Position numbers and translations under genes: made by a program. Positions 15,870-25,100 of a DNA stretch of 43,059 nt are shown here, in pieces. The first letter of the stretch is position 1, and the number at the start of each line of letters is the position of its first letter. The notes under the pieces were generated by a model. That model had not been told where the DNA came from. It did no database searches and saw nothing but the letters and a program-made list of their open reading frames with translations. The stretch lies in NCBI RefSeq assembly GCF_003173335.1, contig NZ_QGMZ01000061.1, positions 1 through 43,059 on the forward strand. Direction: 5' to 3'. This stretch comes from Methanospirillum stamsii (GTDB taxonomy: Archaea; Halobacteriota; Methanomicrobia; Methanomicrobiales; Methanospirillaceae).

Positions 15870-16451
15870 GAGATTTTTATATTTAAACCGTTCACTCGTG
15901 TAAACCTGAAAAAAGACTGGTAAATACGAAATAATTATACTATATAAGAAAGGTTAGATAACGATCCATACATCTGCACCATAGTTCTTATCACCTCCTG
16001 CTTTAGAACAGGATTCAAAAAATCATCTAATGCTTTTCGAATTTCATTGTTATTATCAATACTTCAATTTTCCTGGAATCACTCCCCGGACTTTGCTTTT
16101 CGGACCTACCGTGCCCCGGAATACCTGGGGATGATAGGGATATGCAGTTGCATTATTTTCTGGCCTATCGGAACACCATCGTTTATCCCAATATTTTTCC
16201 TGTCCGGAAATACTGAAAGAGAAGATTAAAAGAGAACATTCTCTCTAAAGAAGAAAAAATAATACGACCGGAATTACGTCCACTTACGACCGCGAACGTA
16301 TCCGGGTTTTGTTTTACGACCGCGAACGTAAAGTGAATCTATTGTGAAGGCAAACGAAAGGCCGTTTTCCAAAAAATAAATTTAGATCGTGAATCACCGC
16401 TATAAAAAAGCGATAAATCGGCACCACATCGCCGAAGATGAAATATTTTCC
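15870..16451. other. 582-bp region without an intact gene; short coding remnant and palindromic repeats
   Basis: No complete gene was recognised between hicA and the 3' end of hsdR. On the minus strand from about 16060 down to 15942 the translation DNNNEIRKALDDFLNPVLKQ, continuing EVIRTMVQMYG, looks like the C-terminal remnant of a protein, but in-frame stops lie directly upstream. The segment 16263-16330 carries palindromic repeats described separately. Confidence 0.4.
16263..16330. repeat. palindromic repeats TACGACCGCGAACGTA
   Basis: TACGACCGCGAACGTA occurs at 16285-16300 and again, identical, at 16315-16330. Each copy is a near-palindrome of the form TACG-NN-CGCG-NN-CGTA, and the flanking T at 16284 and 16314 is also shared. 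A degenerate relative (TACGACCGGAATTACGT) lies at 16263-16279. They stand just downstream of hsdR, at the edge of the restriction island. Confidence 0.7.
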
Positions 16452-19400
16452 TCACCCAGTAACTGCCGAACAGAGTAACTCAGCCTGTTGCATCACTGTC
16501 TGAATGGCATTCTCCTGTTTGTCCGGAGGATACCCGTTCGCCCGTAGTATTCTTTTTATCGCAACTCTCATCTTTGCCCGGACTGATTTACGTGATGACC
16601 AGTCAATCGTAACATTTTCCTTGATCGTCTTTACCAGATCCTGGGCGATTTTCTTGAGAATTTCATCACCCAGAATCACCACCGCACTATCATTCACGCC
16701 AAGAGCGTCATAAAAGGCCAGTTCTGCCTCGGTTAGTCCCAGATCCTCTCCTCTCTGCTGAGCCTCCCGGATCTCCCTCGCGATTTCAGATAATTCTTTC
16801 AGGATCTCCTGGGTTGTTACTTTCCGGTTGTTGTATTTATTTATCGTCTGCTCAAGCATCTCAGAAAACTTGCGGGCTTCGGTGGTGTTTTTCCGGGTTC
16901 GTGCCCGGATCTGGTCATTCAGCAGCCGGGTCATGGCAGCGACTGCCACATTCTGGTTCTTGTATTTCAGGAGGTCATTGAGGAACTCTTCGGAGAGGAC
17001 TGAGATATCTCCGACATCCTTCCCCATCTCCTTGAAGATATCGACGATGCCAAGGGGAACAATTGATTTTGAAACGATCTGTTTTACCGCAAGATTGAGT
17101 TCATACTCTGATCTTCCTGCTCCTTCTGATGTTTTTATGAGTTGTGCCCGAACGGCCTGGAAATACGCGACATCTTCCCGGATCTCAATGGCTTTTTCAT
17201 GGGGGAGAGCAAGGGCAAATGCCTGGGAGAGTTCAAGCACATGCTGCATAAAGTCTGATTTCCGCTCGGGATAATAAAGGACATAGTTGAATCCTGCCTG
17301 AAGGATGGAGAGTCGGGTTGCTGCCGGAGCTCCCCGCCAGCCTGACCAGTCAAACCCATGGAAGAGATGACAACAAACCTCGTACTTCTCCATCATCTTA
17401 TCAACGATCCTCTCCTGGTCAAACACGGGATCTCCCTTGCCTTTACTCTCCGTGTAGGTGACCAGGGCTTTTTTCAGTTCTTCGGCAAGACCGATGTAGT
17501 CTACAATGAGTCCGCCGGGTTTATCCTTCCATACCCGGTTTACCCTGGCGATTGCCTGCATAAGGGTGTGACCCTTCATGGGCTTGTCGATATACATGGT
17601 ATGCAGACAAGGAACATCAAATCCGGTCAGCCACATATCACGGACAATTGCGATTTTGAATGGATCTTCCGGATCCTTGAATCGTTTTGCAAGGAGTTCC
17701 CGGCCTGATTTTGGCCTGATATGTTTCTGGAAATCTTTTTCATCGCCTGCTGAACCGGTCATGACCACCTTCAGGAACCCGTCATTGTCTGAATCAGAAT
17801 CCCAGTCCGGACGCCTCTCAACCAGTGCCTTATAGAGTTCCACACAGATCCGCCTGCTCATGCAGACGATCATCGCTTTCCCTTCGATGGCATCTGAGCG
17901 CTGTTCAAAATGGCTGATGAGGTCATCAGCAACCTCATTGATTCGCTTCTCATCTCCGACGATGGCTTCGAGTGCCGCCCATTTTGTCCGGAGTTTCTCT
18001 TTTCTGATGACCTCTTCGTTCTCGGTGACTTCTTCAAACTCCTGGTCAATGAGCGGTTTTATCTGCTCATTCATCCTGATATCGACTATACGGCTTTCGT
18101 AATAGATAGGAACGGTTGCCTTGTCTTTGATGGCCTGCTGAATATCATAGACACTGATGTATTCACCAAAGACGTTCCTTGTCACTTTATCCTGAAGGTC
18201 GATGGGTGTCCCGGTAAACCCGATAAATGAGGCGTTCGGGAGTGCATCACGGATATACTTGGCAAATCCGTAACTAATCTCTCCTTTTTTGCTCACCTTC
18301 CCATGCATCCCGTACTGGCTCCGGTGTGCCTCATCAGCGATCACAATGATGTTCTTCCGGTCAGAGAGGAGGGGATAGGTCTCCTTGTTCTCATCTTCGG
18401 GGAAGAACTTCTGAATGGTGGTGAAGACGACACCACCTGAGGCGACACTGAGTAATGTCTTCAGATGGTCCCGGCCCTCTGCCTGGATGGGTGTCTGCCG
18501 GAGGAGTTTTCTGCATCGGGAGAAGGTTCCGAAGAGTTGATCGTCAAGATCATTCCGGTCGGTGATGACCAGGATCGTCGGGTTCTGGAGTGATGGTGTC
18601 TGGATGATCTTTCCGGAGTAAAAGACCATGGTGAGACTTTTTCCTGACCCCTGGGTATGCCAGACAACCCCACACCGGCGGTCTCCGGCGTCGCTGATTG
18701 CTGTTTCTGTAGATCTGACTGCGAGGTTTACGGCATGGTACTGGTGGTATCCGGCCAGTTTCTTGATGGTGTTTCCCCGTTCATCCTCTTCAAAAACGAT
18801 GAAGAACCGGATAAGGTCAAGAAGCCGCTTCTTGTCACAGACTCCCCGGATCAGAACTTCGATCTCCGGGATATGGTTTGGGGCTTCCTGTGCTCCGTCA
18901 ATTGTTCTCCACCGGGAGAACCGCTCGAGTGATGCGGAGAGGGTTCCAATCCTAGTCTGTATTCCGTCGGAGATGACCGCCATGGTATTGTATGAAAAGA
19001 ATGAGGGGATCTCCTGCATGTAGGTCTGAAGCTGGTTATGGGCAATGGTCAGGGTAGCCCGTTCATCGGTGGGGTTTTTGAGTTCAAAGATGATGACCGG
19101 AATACCGTTGATGAAGAGGACGATATCAGGCCTTCGGTGGTTTTTTCCTTCCTGAATGGTGAACTGGTTGACGACAAGGAATTCGTTGTTTTCAGGGTGT
19201 TCAAAGTCGATTAGCCTGACCTGATCTCCACCAACGGATCCATCCTTCCGCCGGTATTCTACCGTGATTCCCCCGGAGAACATCTCATGAACGGTCTTAT
19301 TATTCTGGATAAGGGTGGTATGACCGGGATTGGTGAGGATCTTCAGTGCTGCTTCATGGGCGTCTCGGGGGAGAGTCTTGTTGAGCCGGAAGATGGCATC

Positions 19401-19562
19401 TTCAAGTCTGGATACCAGGAGATATTCTTCAAACGAGGTCCGGATTTGATTTCGTTCTCCGGGTGCGACCTCATACCCATAGAGGACCTCGTACTCAAGG
19501 TCACGAAAGATGTCAAGTGCCGTTTCTTCTACGTCAGATTCACATAATCCCGTTGTTGTCAT
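16452..19562 (-). CDS. hsdR: type I restriction endonuclease subunit R
   Basis: The 1036-residue motor and nuclease subunit of a type I restriction-modification complex. The N-terminal PDDEXK nuclease has D146 in RRPDIVLF and E160-x-K162 in FELK. The helicase follows with Walker A TQGSGKS (303-309), DEAH at 409-412, a GFTGTPI motif III region and the MQAIARVNR motif VI. The C-terminal several hundred residues form the coupling and helical domain. Length is normal for the family. It is the last gene of the operon, 5 bases after the AlbA_2-domain gene. It appears intact. Confidence 0.96.
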   Translation of the reverse strand: MTTTGLCESDVEETALDIFRDLEYEVLYGYEVAPGERNQIRTSFEEYLLVSRLEDAIFRLNKTLPRDAHEAALKILTNPGHTTLIQNNKTVHEMFSGGITVEYRRKDGSVGGDQVRLIDFEHPENNEFLVVNQFTIQEGKNHRRPDIVLFINGIPVIIFELKNPTDERATLTIAHNQLQTYMQEIPSFFSYNTMAVISDGIQTRIGTLSASLERFSRWRTIDGAQEAPNHIPEIEVLIRGVCDKKRLLDLIRFFIVFEEDERGNTIKKLAGYHQYHAVNLAVRSTETAISDAGDRRCGVVWHTQGSGKSLTMVFYSGKIIQTPSLQNPTILVITDRNDLDDQLFGTFSRCRKLLRQTPIQAEGRDHLKTLLSVASGGVVFTTIQKFFPEDENKETYPLLSDRKNIIVIADEAHRSQYGMHGKVSKKGEISYGFAKYIRDALPNASFIGFTGTPIDLQDKVTRNVFGEYISVYDIQQAIKDKATVPIYYESRIVDIRMNEQIKPLIDQEFEEVTENEEVIRKEKLRTKWAALEAIVGDEKRINEVADDLISHFEQRSDAIEGKAMIVCMSRRICVELYKALVERRPDWDSDSDNDGFLKVVMTGSAGDEKDFQKHIRPKSGRELLAKRFKDPEDPFKIAIVRDMWLTGFDVPCLHTMYIDKPMKGHTLMQAIARVNRVWKDKPGGLIVDYIGLAEELKKALVTYTESKGKGDPVFDQERIVDKMMEKYEVCCHLFHGFDWSGWRGAPAATRLSILQAGFNYVLYYPERKSDFMQHVLELSQAFALALPHEKAIEIREDVAYFQAVRAQLIKTSEGAGRSEYELNLAVKQIVSKSIVPLGIVDIFKEMGKDVGDISVLSEEFLNDLLKYKNQNVAVAAMTRLLNDQIRARTRKNTTEARKFSEMLEQTINKYNNRKVTTQEILKELSEIAREIREAQQRGEDLGLTEAELAFYDALGVNDSAVVILGDEILKKIAQDLVKTIKENVTIDWSSRKSVRAKMRVAIKRILRANGYPPDKQENAIQTVMQQAELLCSAVTG

Positions 19563-19567
19563 GATCT

Positions 19568-21025
19568 TTACCGTTTGTCGGCAGTGATTTCAGAGAGATA
19601 TTCGTGTAATACTTCTTTTCCAGCAGGGGTTATCCGGTACTTCTGATTTTTGCTTGTTGGTCTGTCCGGAATGGTGAGCTCAAGAAGACCATCTTCTACT
19701 AATGGCTGGAGAATGTGTTTTCGGAATTTAGTCCTGTCAGTCCGTCCAAATAATGAGAGTATTTCTCCCAAATTGCTCTCTATCTGGCATATTTTCAGGA
19801 GATCCATCTTCTCTCTTCTTAGTGCTATCTTAGTGCTATCCTGGTGCCATCTTAGTGCCTTCTTAGTGCCATCCTGGTGCCGGTCAGGGGGCTGGATCGG
19901 GGTGAAGGTCACGGTGAAAAACCCGTCTGCATCAAAGACCGGGTCCGGGCACCCGGATTCCCGTGCTCCTTCCCGCATCCGTTCGATTCCGGTCCCGGCT
20001 TTTTCGATAAACCCGATCCGGTGATAGAGGTCAGCAATAATTGGATTTCTCCTGACACTCTTATGTCCGAGATCGGTCTGCTGCATCCCTGGAGGAAGGC
20101 CACCCGGACTAATTATCTCAATCCGGTCAGAGAAGATCTGTACAAAGACGTTCGCTCCTTCGATAAACCAGTCCCGGTGCATGACGGCATTCGTGATTGC
20201 CTCCCGAAGTGAAGCCATCGGATACTCGGGGATCTCTTCTCTCTTCAGACCCTCAATCCGGTACGAAAGCCGGGTATTCCGCTCGATGAAGCGGAGACTA
20301 TCCTCGATATCGGCAACTGCTCCGCCTGCGAAATCCTTCCGGTCAAGAATTCGGACATTGGTCGTTCCCTGAAAGAGGATGCAGGTGATGTATGCCTGGT
20401 TGAAGAATCTCCGAGGCTCTTTTGCAAAGAAGAGGATACCGGCATTCCTAAAGAGGAGTTTTCCGCCGGACCGTTCTGTTGCTTCGATATTAACGAGAAT
20501 ATCTTCCCGGTTTCCGTTCGATGATATCCCGCTCTTTGAGAGCCAGTTTGTGAATTTGCCAGCGTCAAAGTCTTGTGGATATTTGAATTTCGAGGAAATG
20601 GAGAGGTCAAACCTGATGGCTCCTTCTTTCTGGAAGAAGGTCCGGATCTCTTCACGGGTGAGTTTCTGGGTTACGGCTCCCTGTCGCCAGAAGAATCCGT
20701 CGCTACACTGGACCGGTTTTTCAGAGCTCTCCCGAACGGTGATGATGGTGACGGTGTCGATATGGGTGATAAGGATCTTCACTGGCGGGTCACAGTTCCG
20801 GGCTATGTCCTGTATTCGTGCTCTGATATCGTTCGTGTCTTTGATGCCCCGGACTGATCCATCGTCCCGGACTCCAAGGAGGATTTTGCCTCCGGCGGTG
20901 TTTGCGAAGGCTACGAGTTCCCGTGCTAAGGCAGAGGAGAGAGATTCCTTGTATTCGAGCATGGAGCCTTCGCCTTCCTGGAGCAGGATCGAGAGATCAG
21001 ATTGGTTCATATCAGGAAACACCAA
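19568..21025 (-). CDS. AlbA_2/Schlafen-domain putative transcriptional regulator
   Basis: A 485-residue protein. Residues 9-120 form an AlbA_2 (Schlafen-like) domain: [28 protein letters not shown] and [18 protein letters not shown]. About 255-375 hold a GHKL ATPase-like segment ([40 protein letters not shown]). The C-terminal 75 residues look like a winged helix. Such proteins commonly accompany type I restriction genes and are thought to be regulators or accessory nucleases. Residues 387-412 are encoded by six 11-bp tandem repeats. The gene overlaps hsdS by 14 bases and is followed by hsdR. Confidence 0.85.
   Translation of the reverse strand: MVFPDMNQSDLSILLQEGEGSMLEYKESLSSALARELVAFANTAGGKILLGVRDDGSVRGIKDTNDIRARIQDIARNCDPPVKILITHIDTVTIITVRESSEKPVQCSDGFFWRQGAVTQKLTREEIRTFFQKEGAIRFDLSISSKFKYPQDFDAGKFTNWLSKSGISSNGNREDILVNIEATERSGGKLLFRNAGILFFAKEPRRFFNQAYITCILFQGTTNVRILDRKDFAGGAVADIEDSLRFIERNTRLSYRIEGLKREEIPEYPMASLREAITNAVMHRDWFIEGANVFVQIFSDRIEIISPGGLPPGMQQTDLGHKSVRRNPIIADLYHRIGFIEKAGTGIERMREGARESGCPDPVFDADGFFTVTFTPIQPPDRHQDGTKKALRWHQDSTKIALRREKMDLLKICQIESNLGEILSLFGRTDRTKFRKHILQPLVEDGLLELTIPDRPTSKNQKYRITPAGKEVLHEYLSEITADKR
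19819..19884 (-). repeat. six 11-bp tandem repeats inside the AlbA_2 gene
   Basis: On the minus strand the units are GCACCAGGATG, GCACTAAGAAG, GCACTAAGATG, GCACCAGGATA, GCACTAAGATA and GCACTAAGAAG. Three units make 33 bp, which encodes an imperfect 11-residue protein repeat of the form HQD-x-TK-x-ALR. Because 11 is not a multiple of 3, gain or loss of a single unit would shift the frame before the winged-helix end. Confidence 0.9.
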
Positions 21026-22211
21026 TGAATTGTTCGGGGTTGTCTATGGAGAGTTCACCAGAGAGGAGTTTGGGGAGGAGTGTGTCACGGATAGAGGATA
21101 AATGATGTGAATTTTCTTTGTTATATCGATATTTTACATATAGAGGTTGAATAAAGGAAGAATATTTCTGACAAATCTCTTTAGGGGGCAACACTTTAGG
21201 GATTTTCGCCAAATTTTGTTGTGATACTTTTAATTGAACTGCACCGGTCACATAAGGATGGATGTCAATGAATTGCAAGAATTGCATCAATAATTCTGTA
21301 GATACATCTGCCTTCCCTTGTAATATGTGGGCATGATTATTAACCCAAAATTTCCCCCATACATATTGAAGAACAGGAGAATTATCTTTATTTATTACAG
21401 ACCCATCTTCGGCCAATAAAACATAGATACCATCAAAAATGTATTCATCAATAAAATCCATAACCGAAGCTGCTCCATAATATGGATAAATCCCCTTCCG
21501 GGTTTCTCTCTCCCTACCAGAAAGTGGGATTCTTTTACTATCAAATATTGAGTAAATCTCGCTTAATTGAGTGATTCTCCACCCTTTCGGTATCTCCTGC
21601 CCCTCCACGGTCTCAAACTCGCTCGGAAACAGGGCCGCCGTTGCCGCATCCATCCCCTCGGGCTGCTGGGTCTCGGCCTTAGCCCGGACCGGGTCGAAAT
21701 CGATGAACCAGCTCTTGAATAAGGCCCGGGCGATGGATTCGAGTGTTTCATTCATCCGGCGGTTGAGTTCAATCTTGTCGTCGAGGGTACCGAGGATGTG
21801 GGCGATGGCTTTCTGAGTAACTAAAGAGGGGACATGTATTTCAATATGAGATATATAATTACGATTAAGTGAAGCTTGAGCACTTCCCGAATTAAAAGGT
21901 TTAAATTCTATGTTTTTTAAGGCATAATAGACAAAAAGGGGGAAATTCCCTTTATAATCAGTCACATAAAGAACAGTATTATGAGGCCAATGCGGTTCAT
22001 CACAATAGAAAACATTACCAAAGGATGCTCCACTTCTACCAATAGTAACTCCCGGTTTATCAACAATTATTGTATCATGAAACCCATTTGGACCTGCAGA
22101 ACCAATCACAGGAACATTACCATTTTTTCGATCAGATTCTGTTAAATCATGACCTCTTTGAAGAGAGACAAAGTGATCTAATCGTTTTTTATTATATTTT
22201 TTTTCAATCAT
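21012..22211 (-). CDS. hsdS: type I restriction specificity subunit S
   Basis: The DNA-recognition subunit, 399 residues, with two target-recognition domains (about 1-130 and 205-345). They are separated by the conserved helical spacer TLDDKIELNRRMNETLESIA, continuing RALFKSWFIDFDPV, and a second helical segment sits at the C-terminus (LSSIRDTLLPKLLSGEL). Both half-domains look complete. The gene lies far downstream of hsdM because two or three nuclease genes separate them, but it is in the same direction. Base composition of the recognition domains is more AT-rich than that of hsdM and hsdR, as is common for exchanged specificity genes. Confidence 0.94.
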   Translation of the reverse strand: MIEKKYNKKRLDHFVSLQRGHDLTESDRKNGNVPVIGSAGPNGFHDTIIVDKPGVTIGRSGASFGNVFYCDEPHWPHNTVLYVTDYKGNFPLFVYYALKNIEFKPFNSGSAQASLNRNYISHIEIHVPSLVTQKAIAHILGTLDDKIELNRRMNETLESIARALFKSWFIDFDPVRAKAETQQPEGMDAATAALFPSEFETVEGQEIPKGWRITQLSEIYSIFDSKRIPLSGRERETRKGIYPYYGAASVMDFIDEYIFDGIYVLLAEDGSVINKDNSPVLQYVWGKFWVNNHAHILQGKADVSTELLMQFLQFIDIHPYVTGAVQLKVSQQNLAKIPKVLPPKEICQKYSSFIQPLYVKYRYNKENSHHLSSIRDTLLPKLLSGELSIDNPEQFIGVS

Positions 22212-22225
22212 GATTTTTATGAATT

Positions 22226-22360
22226 CTATAATGTATTTTTTATAAGCATTTCCAAATCAATATCTTCACCTAATATATGTACCATGAACTCTTGAAAACC
22301 AAAGCAATGATATTCTCCCCATTTTACTTCTCCCGGTTTTATTCCACTTAGTACCTTCAA
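22226..22360 (-). CDS. possible small protein or gene remnant with TTG start
   Basis: A 44-residue frame starting at TTG (22360) reads KVLSGIKPGEVKWGEYHCFG, then FQEFMVHILGEDIDLEMLIK. The composition is protein-like, whereas the other frames here are broken. It sits between the decayed DUF1016 copy and hsdS. No ribosome-binding site is obvious. It may be the C-terminal remnant of a lost gene rather than a functional peptide. The family was not recognised. Confidence 0.35.
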   Translation of the reverse strand: MKVLSGIKPGEVKWGEYHCFGFQEFMVHILGEDIDLEMLIKNTL

Positions 22361-22389
22361 AACTTAATTTTCAGTTGTACCTTTAACAA

Positions 22390-22867
22390 TTCACATTATG
22401 GTAGATCGGTAAATGCTCAGTAAACCCGATTCCACTGTCAGATTGCCCCAACAATACAACATGTTCATCAACCCTGTACATCATAGCAGTTCCATCGGCA
22501 ACTATTCGCCAATAACTCGTTCATACTAATCAAGCAACCAGGAACATATCTCCATTTGACTCTTAACTGCAGCAAGATCTCTCTCCAACTTCAGGTCAAA
22601 TGTGATAAAGAGATGGATCGGGTGGAGTAAGAAATGGTGTTCAAAATAAAATTTCCGCTGATATTTATACATCAAAGGAAAAAGTGTAAAAAAATTAGAC
22701 ACATGTAATTGTCGTGACAGTGTCGTTACAATACCCTTATCAGAAAAAAATGCCGATATCGGACCTCCAATTACTGGAATGAATGATAAACCAGCTTTTA
22801 CTCCTGCATGTGTATAATCCCTATAACTCGGCTGCAAATCTTCACAGATATCTTTCTTTTCACTCAT
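22390..22867 (-). pseudogene. decayed DUF1016 nuclease gene behind an unrelated N-terminus
   Basis: The open frame at 22526-22867 (113 codons) starts with a segment of unknown type (THAGVKAGLSFIPVIGGPIS). From residue 44 it resembles DUF1016 proteins: GIVTTLSRQL matches IVQTLSGQL, and FDLKLERDLAAVKSQM matches [16 protein letters not shown]. After the stop, similarity continues with in-frame stops and a frameshift: YERVIGE matches YERVPGE, and DEHVVLLGQSDSGIGFTEHL (about 22400-22470) matches [20 protein letters not shown]. The middle of the family domain is deleted. The first ATG overlaps the stop of the upstream DUF1016 gene, so the short frame may still be translated. Confidence 0.75.
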
Positions 22868-24861
22868 CCCGGATCACCCCCTCAACAAACTCCCGGATCT
22901 CCTCAGTCCCCGGCAGTCCAACCTGATATTTCGAGACAAACACCGAATTCTCTATTCCGGCACAGGCATACTGCACAAGGGCATGATTCTTTTCTGTACA
23001 CAGAAGGAGCCCGACCGGAGGATTATCCCCTTCGGTCATTAGATGAGCCTTGAAGTAATTCAGATACGTATTCAGCTGCCCCAGCGCCTCATGCGAAAAC
23101 CCGCCGGTCTTCAGTTCAATCAGGACATGACACTTCAGCACCCGGTGATAAAACACGAGGTCCACAAAGAAGTACTCATCACCGATCAGAATCCTCTTCT
23201 GCCTGGCCTCAAAACAGAATCCATACCCGAGTTCAAGCAGAAATGCCTCCAGTTTTTGAAGAAGGGCCTGCTCAAGATCAGATTCGTACATCACGTCCTG
23301 GCTTTTGATCCCGAGAAAATCGAACACATAGGGATCGCGGATGATCAGATGGGGTGAATCTGCCAGTGCTCCAGCTTGAACATGCTCAGATAATGCTTTC
23401 TTATCGTGAGAGAGAGCAGAACGTTCAAAGTACAGACTCTCGATCTGTCGTTTCAGCTCCCTCACTGACCAGTTCCCTCTGACACATTCCACCTCGTAAA
23501 ACCGGCGTTTCAGGGGATCATCAATGGGCATCAGGAGAGTAAAATGGCTGAATGAAATAGATTGAATCAACCGATCATCGAAAAAGAGTAAATCCGGCGA
23601 AATATTGCCTTCTGATCCCTCTTGCAGGACCTTAACCGTTCCTGTCAATTGGGCAGACAGTGTCTGCCCAATTCCAAGAGTTGTACATTGGGCAAACACT
23701 GTCTGCCTAATGTTGGGGTAAGCCATATAAAATTGCCGATAGAGTTTGAGAGAACGATAGGAAAACCCATCCTGCCGGGGAAGGTGGCTCGCAAGATCCT
23801 GGAGTATATGATCACCATATGAGGCCCTATCTGAACCATTCTGTTCAAACTCTTTGATATAATATCCAATAAGCCAGTTTCTCACCGTCAAAGAGCGGTT
23901 TACTGCTTTAGCAGCCTGTTGTGTCAGTTCTTCATGTAATTGGGAGATGGAGTTAACAAGATCAGAGAAATTCACTTATGTACACCCCTTCCCCATACCA
24001 ATATCCTCATCCGGCCTGCAGAACTGATGTTGTGCTCTCTCCATCGCACTCTTCAGTTTCGCCTCAAGGAGTTCCCTCGGCGGCAGTTCGGTCAGATATT
24101 CAGCAACCCGTATCCCACTGTCCGAAAGCCCGAGCAGCTCCACATGTTCATCAGACTTCCCGGCACACAAGATAAGACCCATCGGTGACTCTTCACCCGG
24201 AACCCGTTCGTATTTGTCAAGCCACCGGAGATAGAGCTCCATCTGACCCTTGTCAGCAGCCTGAAACCTCCCCAGTTTCAGGTCAATCGCAATAAGACAC
24301 CGGAGCCGGCGGTGAAAGAACAGGAGATCAATATAATAATCCTCTGCGTCGATGGTGATTCTCTTCTGCCTCGCGATAAAAGAGAAATCAGAACCCATCT
24401 CAAGAATGAACCGCTCGATCTCCCGGATAATACCTGATTCAATATCCTTTTCAGAGTAGGTATCAGAAAGCCCGAGGAAATCAAGGAAATAGGGATCACG
24501 AAAGACCAGGTCCGGACTCATCTGGTCTTCTGTCCGGAGAGCTTCGAGCTCCTGCCTGGCTAACTCTTCAGGTTTTCTTGAAAGAGCGGTCCTCTCAAAG
24601 AGCAGCCCCTGGATTTTTGCTTTTAGAAGACGAACACTCCATCGTTCGATCCTGCACATCTCGGTGTAAAAGTCCCTTTGTAGATCATCATCTATTTTAA
24701 TGAGTTCAACAAAATGTGACCAGCTCAATTGTCCAGACAGTGTCTGGACTATTGCGGGTTCATGATAGAGCTCAGCAAACCGAACCATTGAGAATACATT
24801 TGCCCGACTGAATCCCCTTCCGTACTCATGGAGTAATTGTCCAGACAGTGTCTCGACAATT
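22708..24861. repeat. family of five 25-27-bp palindromes inside DUF1016 genes
   Basis: Palindromes centred on GACAGTGTC or GACACTGTC occur at 23647-23673 (perfect 13-bp arms, AATTGGGCAGACA), 23687-23711 (12-bp arms, two mismatches), 24727-24753 (13-bp arms, one mismatch), 24835-24861 (13-bp arms, one mismatch) and, degenerate, at 22708-22732. They all encode the peptide pattern QTLS-x-QL or close variants. The coordinates given span all five; the DNA between them is coding sequence. Confidence 0.85.
22860..23975 (-). CDS. DUF1016 (YhcG-like) PDDEXK nuclease family protein, copy 2
   Basis: A 371-residue member of the DUF1016/YhcG family. The helical N-terminal domain shows VRNWLIGYYIKEFEQNG, LSFSHF-type SISFSHFTLLMPI and ECVRGNWSVRELKRQI. 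The C-terminal PDDEXK nuclease-like domain has QKRILIGDEYFFVDLVFYHR with its aspartate and LIELKTG with E-x-K. It starts at GTG (23975), directly adjacent to the stop of copy 1. Residues around 95-115 contain two motifs, RQTVFAQ and GQTLSAQL, encoded by palindromic DNA. It sits inside a type I restriction operon, where the family is often found; a role in DNA processing or defence is inferred. Confidence 0.87.
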   Translation of the reverse strand: MNFSDLVNSISQLHEELTQQAAKAVNRSLTVRNWLIGYYIKEFEQNGSDRASYGDHILQDLASHLPRQDGFSYRSLKLYRQFYMAYPNIRQTVFAQCTTLGIGQTLSAQLTGTVKVLQEGSEGNISPDLLFFDDRLIQSISFSHFTLLMPIDDPLKRRFYEVECVRGNWSVRELKRQIESLYFERSALSHDKKALSEHVQAGALADSPHLIIRDPYVFDFLGIKSQDVMYESDLEQALLQKLEAFLLELGYGFCFEARQKRILIGDEYFFVDLVFYHRVLKCHVLIELKTGGFSHEALGQLNTYLNYFKAHLMTEGDNPPVGLLLCTEKNHALVQYACAGIENSVFVSKYQVGLPGTEEIREFVEGVIRDE

Positions 24862-25100
24862 TTCTTTCCATACTCTCCCCTGTCATTCTGGAGAACTTCC
24901 TTGTAAATACGTGTCCCAATATTCCAGTATAACAGAACCGTCTCCCGGTTTACTCCATATGCTACCCGGTTTCGGGTTGATGAAATCATCTCACGGATTT
25001 CATGTAAAAGAACCGAGTACCCAGTATCCTGATGCACTCCCTCTTCCTGGTTTGGGGTTGTGACTTTAGCAGGTACAGGTTTTGATGGACTATTCTTCAT
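23976..25100 (-). CDS. DUF1016 (YhcG-like) PDDEXK nuclease family protein, copy 1
   Basis: A 374-residue protein with the complete DUF1016 layout. The helical N-terminal domain contains [20 protein letters not shown] and [19 protein letters not shown]. The PDDEXK-like domain has [18 protein letters not shown] with D258 and then AIDLKLG with D273-x-K275. The two near-identical peptides at 81-89 and 117-125 are each encoded by a palindrome. The start ATG overlaps the hsdM stop by four bases (ATGA), which couples its translation to the methylase. Divergence from copy 2 is large, so they are old paralogues rather than a recent duplication. Confidence 0.88.
   Translation of the reverse strand: MKNSPSKPVPAKVTTPNQEEGVHQDTGYSVLLHEIREMISSTRNRVAYGVNRETVLLYWNIGTRIYKEVLQNDRGEYGKKIVETLSGQLLHEYGRGFSRANVFSMVRFAELYHEPAIVQTLSGQLSWSHFVELIKIDDDLQRDFYTEMCRIERWSVRLLKAKIQGLLFERTALSRKPEELARQELEALRTEDQMSPDLVFRDPYFLDFLGLSDTYSEKDIESGIIREIERFILEMGSDFSFIARQKRITIDAEDYYIDLLFFHRRLRCLIAIDLKLGRFQAADKGQMELYLRWLDKYERVPGEESPMGLILCAGKSDEHVELLGLSDSGIRVAEYLTELPPRELLEAKLKSAMERAQHQFCRPDEDIGMGKGCT

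Noticed and set aside
16047-16229. 60-codon open frame after hicA
   Set aside because: Hydrophobic and aromatic residues appear without a domain pattern, and it overlaps an opposite-strand fragment that looks more like coding sequence.
16285-16330. CRISPR remnant (two identical 16-bp repeats)
   Set aside because: Repeats are too short, only two are identical, and the spacer is just 14 bp; a regulatory or recombination site is likelier.
23647-24861. CRISPR-like array suggested by the regular palindromes
   Set aside because: Spacing is irregular, the intervals are conserved coding sequence and there are no cas genes.
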